From: Patellaria atrata CBS 101060
Lineage: Eukaryota > Ascomycota > Dothideomycetes > Patellariales > Patellariaceae
NCBI GenBank assembly: GCA_010093705.1
Contig: MU006100.1
Location: 403,929-467,928 of the forward strand
DNA length: 64,000 nt
Reading direction: 5' to 3'
A model generated the notes under the pieces. The model was not told the DNA's origin and searched no databases. It saw nothing but the letters and a program-made list of their open reading frames with translations. The position numbers were made by a program, and so were the translations under genes. This document shows positions 58,259-64,000 of the stretch, piece by piece (the stretch's first letter is position 1; each line of letters begins with the position of its first letter).

Positions 58259-60555
58259 GAAAGTCCATCGCATTTTTGGTACATTTCATCAACAAGAAGT
58301 ATCTCCTCGTAGGACTTCAATACCTTCATTTCTTTTAAGTGGTCCATTGAACTGTCCACACACTCCCTCCTTTGTTTTGATGAGAGATGATCCTATATTA
58401 GTATTCACGAAAAGTAGCGGTATATTGTATATTAGATCCCAAACATATTTGGGTCATCGACATAACCTTAGCGTGTTCAGTGTTAGTGTTGAGTTCGAGA
58501 ATCGACTGTGATGCACATACCTCGTACCGCAAACCGCTGGCAGGCCCAGCTTTCTGCATCATTGCCAGTGGACCATGGAAGAATATAATACTGCCGTTGG
58601 TTGGTCCTAAAAGATTCTCCTTGGTCATATCTTCGTTGACATGGCCCGTAAGAGTGTCTTTCAAACATATGTCGGTCTCACAGCATAAAAACTATGTTTC
58701 AAAGCTGCCATTGCGATCCGCACCCTATCGTTACCGTTGTGAGGACCTCTCAAGAATGCGATTTCTTGAGGACTGTACTTTCTGCAAATTTTCTCCTTGG
58801 ATTTACGGGTGGATTTGCTAAAGCTATCATAATGTTTGCTGTCGCATTATTCTCGCTTCCATTGGTGTGCTCCTATTGCGTATTTGTATTATCCTCATTT
58901 AAGGCGTTATCGTTTTGATTGCTGTTATCACATTCTTTTTTCTCTTTTCCATTCTAAACATTTCCCTTATTTGTGCTTATTCGTGTATGCCAACGCAGGG
59001 GGTTTAGCTAATGGAAATGCTATACAACGCATTACAAGACAAGGGAAATACCGCTCTGTTAGACAGGAATTTAGGGACTCTAGCGTCAAAATGACTTGTT
59101 TCCTGTGAATCTTCGAATAGCTCTTGAAGTTTTTCTTATTTCAAGCTCTCCGGGGTTTGTTGAAGACTTTTGGACGTGTCGTAAGAACGACGTTAGAACT
59201 AGTTCTAGTCTGAGACTTGAATGATTCGTGAGCCAAGATAACTTTAATTTAACCAACTACTGCTGCGGAAGTCCATCTCAACCTCTCTGTTTTCCTTAAG
59301 CATACATAGTATCTGATGTTAACAATAATATCATCACTTGCGGCAAAATATGAGTACAATATGATGGTATCTTTTATTCTCTCCAGGTCATAGAACTTAT
59401 GCCTCGGTTCCGGAACAATGTAAAGCTTTTTGTGATTCGCAAAATGTGAGTGGCCTCAAAGGATTCCGCTAAACACACTCCCCACCAATTAATCAAGTTT
59501 TAATAATGGGGGCTGATTACTTTCCACGCTGTCTCCGCATTTCATCGTCATTCCCGTTCGAAGCGAGTCAAATGAAGCATCGTTACCCCTGATCGGGAGC
59601 GAAACAAGTCGTCTCGGCATCATCTGGAATCTCTTTTTAAGGCAGAAACAAATCTCAGTGGCGCGCAGCACGCGAGCGTAAGACCTGCTATTAAACGTTG
59701 TTATCCATGAATCCATGCATACTTTTCACGGTTTTCTTCAACCAGTCCCAGTCTACGGTAGTCTCTATTCTCCAGGTAAGCATAACAATGACCGCGCTTG
59801 CCAGTCTTAACAAGAGAGCCCAGTTGCCAGCTTGATCAATGCCGGATTGCCGGCTCTTGTTATGGCTATCGCCGTGAGATCACGAAATAGGATTACCCAT
59901 GGTACTGGTATCCGCCAGGTATAACAACACCCCACTCGCCAGCCACTCCCGTCTACTGGTGGTCCGTCTGTAAGATATTGAGTCTTTACGTTGTAGCTTT
60001 CATAGCTTCTCGCGTCCCTTCCATATTCTAAAGGGTGAAGATAGGGCCAAAAATGGTACAGTACTGTACAAAGCTTACTATCCGCGCGTGCCACGCTATC
60101 GACTCATACATGATGTAGCTAAGTTCTATAAAAGCAGATAATTTTTCCAGTCCTATAATAGTCGCTTAGCTGTCGATCTCAAAGATCAACTGGAAAAATC
60201 AGACCAAAGGATCATTTGACAAGCATAAAGAGCAGGGATCAGGCTTCTCAATAGTCCATTTGAGCCACATACGCAAAGTACCTCATCCTCCATAGCCTAT
60301 ACGGAGAATTCTTTCTCAAAGAACAACCGAGGCATGACGATACGCTGACCTTTGTGTACTGAGTGTTCGGCGACGGCATATTCTGATGTCTAGGCAAATT
60401 CCGTATCCTTATAGGAAGTATGCTAAATCCGCGAAGGTTAAGGATAAGGAGTCAGACAGGTCTGCTTTCGGGATATAAGGGCAGCATGTCTTCTCTTAAT
60501 CGCATTCTATGCAGAAGTTTGTCATATCGCTTTCCTTTGTCAATCTCCTACCATA
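58259..60555. other. Intergenic, no gene recognised
   Basis: 2.3 kb between two secreted-protein genes. A minus-strand frame at 58398..58664 (88 codons) is moderately protein-like but matches nothing I know. A TATA-like TATAAG at 60474-60479, about 77 bases before the peroxygenase ATG, is a plausible core promoter element. Confidence 0.45.
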
Positions 60556-62090
60556 ATGCGTCTCGCACTTTTTACTGCTCTGTTTGCGGCGCAGTCTGCC
60601 CTCGCTTTCCCATGGCTAAGGAAGGAGGGGTTTGACGCACTTTTTAACCATCCCGAGGCCCGTAAAGTCCTCAAGGGGACACTAGAAGAATATCACGCTG
60701 GGCAGAGCGGAAAGGTCAAACGCCAGGTGAACACTGGAGTTGGTAACGGTGTTATCACTCTACTGGGAGGATCAGTCCAAGCAGTTCTGGACAATGTGTT
60801 GGGCTTGATTCCAACTAATGACGCTGTGAGAGGGCTGAAGAAGTTCCCAGAACGTAAGTTGATATCAAAATTTCATGTCGGCATCTCTCTCTAACAACCT
60901 CTCCAGCTGCCCATCCTTTCCGAGCCCCTGGCCCTACTGATCAAAGAGGACCCTGCCCTGGACTGAATACTCTAGCGAATCATGGATGTAAGTCATCGAA
61001 ACACCCGTATATGTGCTTTCCTAACCGGAAAATCGTAGACATCCCTCGTAATGGTATCGCCACGATCGGCCAAATCAACGCCGGCACAGCCAGACTCTTC
61101 AACATGGGCGTCGACCTCTCCACTCTCCTCGCAACCGGTGGCGCCATCGACGGTGGCGATATCTTCTCTCAAAAAATGAGCATCGGCGGCCGCGACGACC
61201 GTGTCGGACTGCTCAGCGGAGAGCTCAACGCCATCTTCGGCACACCCTCCGGCATCGCCGGCCACGGCAAGTTCAACGAAGGCGACGCCTCCGCCACCCG
61301 CAACGACTTCTACCTCTCCGGCGACAACATATCCTTCCAACCCGAACTCTTCAAACAACTGCATCAGCAGGCCCTCGCACGAGGCAACGGCACATACTCC
61401 GTCGAAGCCATCAAAGAGCACTTCAAGAACCGCTACCGCGACTCCAAGGCCGCGAACCCCCAATTTTACTTCAACCTCCCGAGTTCCGGCGTCGTGATGG
61501 GGGCGTACTACTTCATCCCCGGGTTCTTTTCCAACGGGACCATTGGTGCCGGTGGTATTGCAAACGAGGCGTCCATCACCTCTTTTTACGGCGCGAAGCC
61601 GTCTCGTACGGGCCGAGACGCCTGGCGCGATCCCGACCTCACTTACACGCACGTCCCCGAGCGCATCCCGGAACAAGGCTGGTACCGTCGCGCGACTCCT
61701 ATGACTATTCCAGAAGCTGTCGCCGGCATCCTCGACGTATACCTCTACTCCATGCCGCCGATGGGCGGATCCGGTGCCGCCCAATCTTGGGTCGTAGGGC
61801 CAGTCAATATCCCGAATAGCCCCCAGGGATTCAGCTGCTTTTTGTACAATGCGATTTTCGCGAACTTTCCGTCTGAGATCTTTAATAGTGTCAGATTGGT
61901 GCAGGCGGTGGTGAACGGGTTGAGTCGGTTGGTCGTGCCGGGGTATAAGGCGCTCGGATGTACGGTGGATTATCCGGATGCGACGGGGGCGGCGGTACCG
62001 GCGGCTTATGATAGGTGGGCGGAGAGGTATGTGGGGAAGGCAAAGTTGGAGGCGGTGGGAAGTGGGTGGTATAAGGGGGATAGGTCGTGA
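60556..62090 (+). CDS. Heme-thiolate peroxidase / unspecific peroxygenase (chloroperoxidase family)
   Basis: Secreted heme-thiolate enzyme that uses peroxide to oxygenate or halogenate organic molecules. Exons 60556..60853, 60907..60987 and 61039..62090 sum to 1431 nt (476 aa). The signal peptide MRLALFTALFAAQSALA is followed by a propeptide-like stretch ending KVKRQ, a possible Kex2-type site. The second exon carries the heme-ligand motif GPCPGLNTLANHGY with the axial Cys at 116. The third starts IPRNGIATIGQIN and has NEGDASATRND (Glu near 207), giving the PCP-EGD-R signature of peroxygenases. The C-terminal part (GYKALGCTVDYPDATG) extends beyond minimal chloroperoxidase, as in long-type members. 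GC and codon use rise sharply in exon 3 compared with the flanks. Substrate unknown. Confidence 0.93.
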
Positions 62091-62612
62091 TGGTGTAATC
62101 TTGTGTGGGTAATGTTGTATATAAATAAAGGGGTAGATCCAATATGTATAATGCTGTAATGAGTAATCAAAGATTTTATAACTTTAGGAGCAGGGAATCG
62201 ATGAACGTGCTATTGTCACAAATATGAGGGAAATGTTAAAAACAAACACTATATAAAATAACAATCATCTCGCTTATCCCGATTGAGCATCCATCGAATT
62301 CTGTAGGTTCGCTGAATATCTCCAAGAGAAGGGGGGTCGAGCACAAAGATCAACCGACCTCTATCGTCTATGTAGATACGCATATAAGAGGGTACAGTAC
62401 AATTGGCACGACAAGGGGAGGGATAAATATGCCACCATCCAATTCCCCCCTCATACACAGCAAAAAAACGACACGGGAGAAATACGAAATGAGTGCAAAA
62501 AGACCAGCAGAAACTCGAGCCAAACCCGATGTGTCCGCAGGCAACACCAGTCCCACGACATACTCATCTCCAGACCCCTTGATCCGTCCCCTCACCTATA
62601 AGTTCCAAGGAA
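62091..62612. other. Intergenic between convergent genes
   Basis: 3' flank of the peroxygenase gene and of the decayed zinc-finger gene. A 69-codon minus frame at 62249..62458 has protein-like composition but no known feature. Confidence 0.4.
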
Positions 62613-63944
62613 TCAGCACCTCATAACCCGGTGGATTTTACGACAATGATCCAACATCTTGTCACGGCGGTAGAACACCTTCCAGAAATCTGGAGATGTG
62701 CAGACGATATCGCGAGCACAAGAATCATGCTTCCGCATGTGGCGGTCGCGATCGATTTTCCGGGCGAAGGTGCGGAATTCGCAGCCTGGAGAGGTGCATT
62801 TGAACAGGCGAGGTGGTGGGGTTTGTTACGGTGTTTTGGTAGCAGAAGGGGAATTGGTTGTGCGTGGAGTGGAGTCGGTACTTGCGGTTTCATGTGAGGG
62901 AAGGGTTGGGATGGTGTAAAGAGTCGATGTCGTCGGTGATGGGTGGGTGTTGTCTAGTGTAGAGTAGGTTTGGTTGCTGTAGAGGATGTTAGGGTTTATA
63001 AATGTTTGTTCTGGGGTTCGATTCAGGACATACGCTGTGTGTGCACCAGCAGAGTGATCTAGGTTGAGCAGAAAGGGTTCAATAGTCCCAGAGCCGAGCG
63101 TTCCAGGGGGGAGCTCTATAGTTATGGGTGCTATGGGTTCTATGGAATGTGTTGGAGCTGGTTGACGATTGTCCGATGGAAGATTTGAAGGAACATGCGA
63201 TGTGCTATCAATCATGCTGTCAAGGGCCGTTTCATATGGGGCATTCGCTCCGAGTTCATGGCTAGGCGGTAGCACATGTTGTAAGCAGTCTTCGGGCGAA
63301 ATTATCGTTGCAAGGTCCAAACCAAAGTGTGATACTAAGCCTTGAAGATTATCACCGTCGAACTTGTCCCATCGAGCGCGGATGAGAATTTAGATTGAGC
63401 ATCGACTTGAGCATTATACTCCCTACCCGAGAAACTGGATGGCAATTGGATACCGGGAGTGAATTCAGTGCTCTCTTGAGGTTCGTTTGGTAACAAAGAG
63501 GAATTTTCGTACTTCCAATGAGTATCTGAACCGGTTGTGGAACGATGAAAGCAGAAGAAATGGTTCTATTGCAGTGACTGAGAGACTAGTTGAGTTCCAG
63601 ATGGGTGGACAGGATGAACCGGGACACTAAAGTGTTAGAAGAAATTTCATTACAATCAAGTCTTCGTTATGAAAACCTACCACAGGATCGGCCCACAAGA
63701 TGTCTCTACTTTGACCAGATCGCATAGACCGTAAGGACTGCATCTCTGCAGAACTGTTGATGTATCGTTGTAAAAGGTACAATTGGTCCTAAATGTTGCC
63801 GCCTTCGATTACGGTAAGTATGAATCTACGCTAACGAAGGGTTTAGTGGTTAGATGAACTTCCACTCACTCGTGCTAACGGTTCAGTACTAAAGCAACGA
63901 AAAAATACTTTATCATTGTATACTGAACCCTCAGTACGAGACAT
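62613..63944 (-). pseudogene. Decayed C2H2 zinc-finger protein gene
   Basis: Exon 1 (63944..63870) starts MSRTEGSVYNDK and ends at a GTGAGT donor. Exon 2 (63788..63681) gives DQLYLLQRYINSSAEMQSLR and LWADPV. Further in, protein-like sequence continues (THWKYENSSLLPNEPQEST, DNLQGLVSHFGLDLATIISP, PITIELPPGTLGSGTIEPF), but TAG at 63566..63568 and a frame shift near 63380 break it. The end has two zinc fingers: CTSPGCEFRTFARKIDRDRH plus MRKH (C-x4-C-x12-H-x3-H), and CTSPDFWKVFYRRDKMLDH with CRKIH lacking a clear second Cys. An in-frame TAA at 62826..62828 separates the fingers from the body, and no intron that spares the first Cys removes it. It was probably a nuclear regulator. The first finger looks intact. 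Confidence 0.55.
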
Positions 63945-64000
63945 TTTGGGCCTCTGTATTGAGACTGGGTTATAGTCCTTCCAAGTATCCGGTTACGGCC

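Noticed and set aside
62826-62900. Intron that would remove the TAA before the zinc finger
   Set aside because: The only acceptor after the stop lies beyond the first zinc-finger cysteine, so splicing there would destroy the finger.

Overview
Organism. This is nuclear DNA of a filamentous ascomycete (Pezizomycotina). Genes are monocistronic on both strands, introns are short (about 45-80 nt) with GT..AG ends and CTRAY-like branch sites, and the gene set is fungal: BMS1, ACH1, IRC3, RRN5, GCP6, EAF7, a PTH11/SAT4-type membrane protein, an unspecific peroxygenase, CBM18 and an I9-type proteinase inhibitor. No rRNA, tRNA or CRISPR array was recognised. Two runs of exactly 100 N are assembly gaps. 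Layout. 0-7 kb is accessory: two small related one-TM protein genes, a MITE-like element with ~70-bp inverted repeats, and a nearly intact pogo/Fot1-type DNA transposon with ~36-bp inverted repeats. 7.6-9.6 kb: five-exon acetyl-CoA hydrolase/transferase gene. 10.8-12.6 kb: decayed gene A. 13-13.4 kb: proteinase inhibitor I9 with a possible mitochondrial extension. 13.9-17.5 kb: BMS1. 18.6-20.2 kb: putative Whi5/Nrm1-type regulator. 21.9-22.9 kb: macro-domain protein. 23.9-25.7 kb: amino-acid permease. 26-30 kb: gene-poor, ending in decayed gene B, a paralogue of A. 30.5-31.8 kb: intact single-exon relative C. 33.8-35.3 kb: rhodopsin/PTH11-like protein. 36.9-38.5 kb: O-methyltransferase. 41.8-51.1 kb: a housekeeping block (IRC3, RRN5, GCP6, EAF7) with two divergent promoters. 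51.8-53.2 kb: decayed F-box-like gene holding an AT-rich insert. 54.3-55.7 kb: RING protein. 57.4-62.1 kb: two secreted-protein genes (CBM18 protein and peroxygenase). 62.6-63.9 kb: decayed C2H2 zinc-finger gene. How it fits together. The conserved genes serve ribosome production (BMS1, RRN5), chromatin acetylation (EAF7), microtubule nucleation (GCP6), mitochondrial DNA upkeep (IRC3) and acetate/propionate CoA metabolism (ACH1). They sit between islands of fast-changing genes (A/B/C family, F-box-like, PTH11-like, OMT, secreted proteins). The most unusual item is the A/B pair: about 1.83 and 1.85 kb, 17 kb apart, same strand, same domain order (helical N-terminal domain, pentapeptide-repeat middle, LPREL/2EXR-like C-terminal domain, basic CxC tail), sharing an upstream 18-mer, and both broken. 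Several of their stops are of the C-to-T/G-to-A type expected from repeat-induced point mutation. Exon models were built by eye; where stated, the exon lengths sum to a multiple of three.
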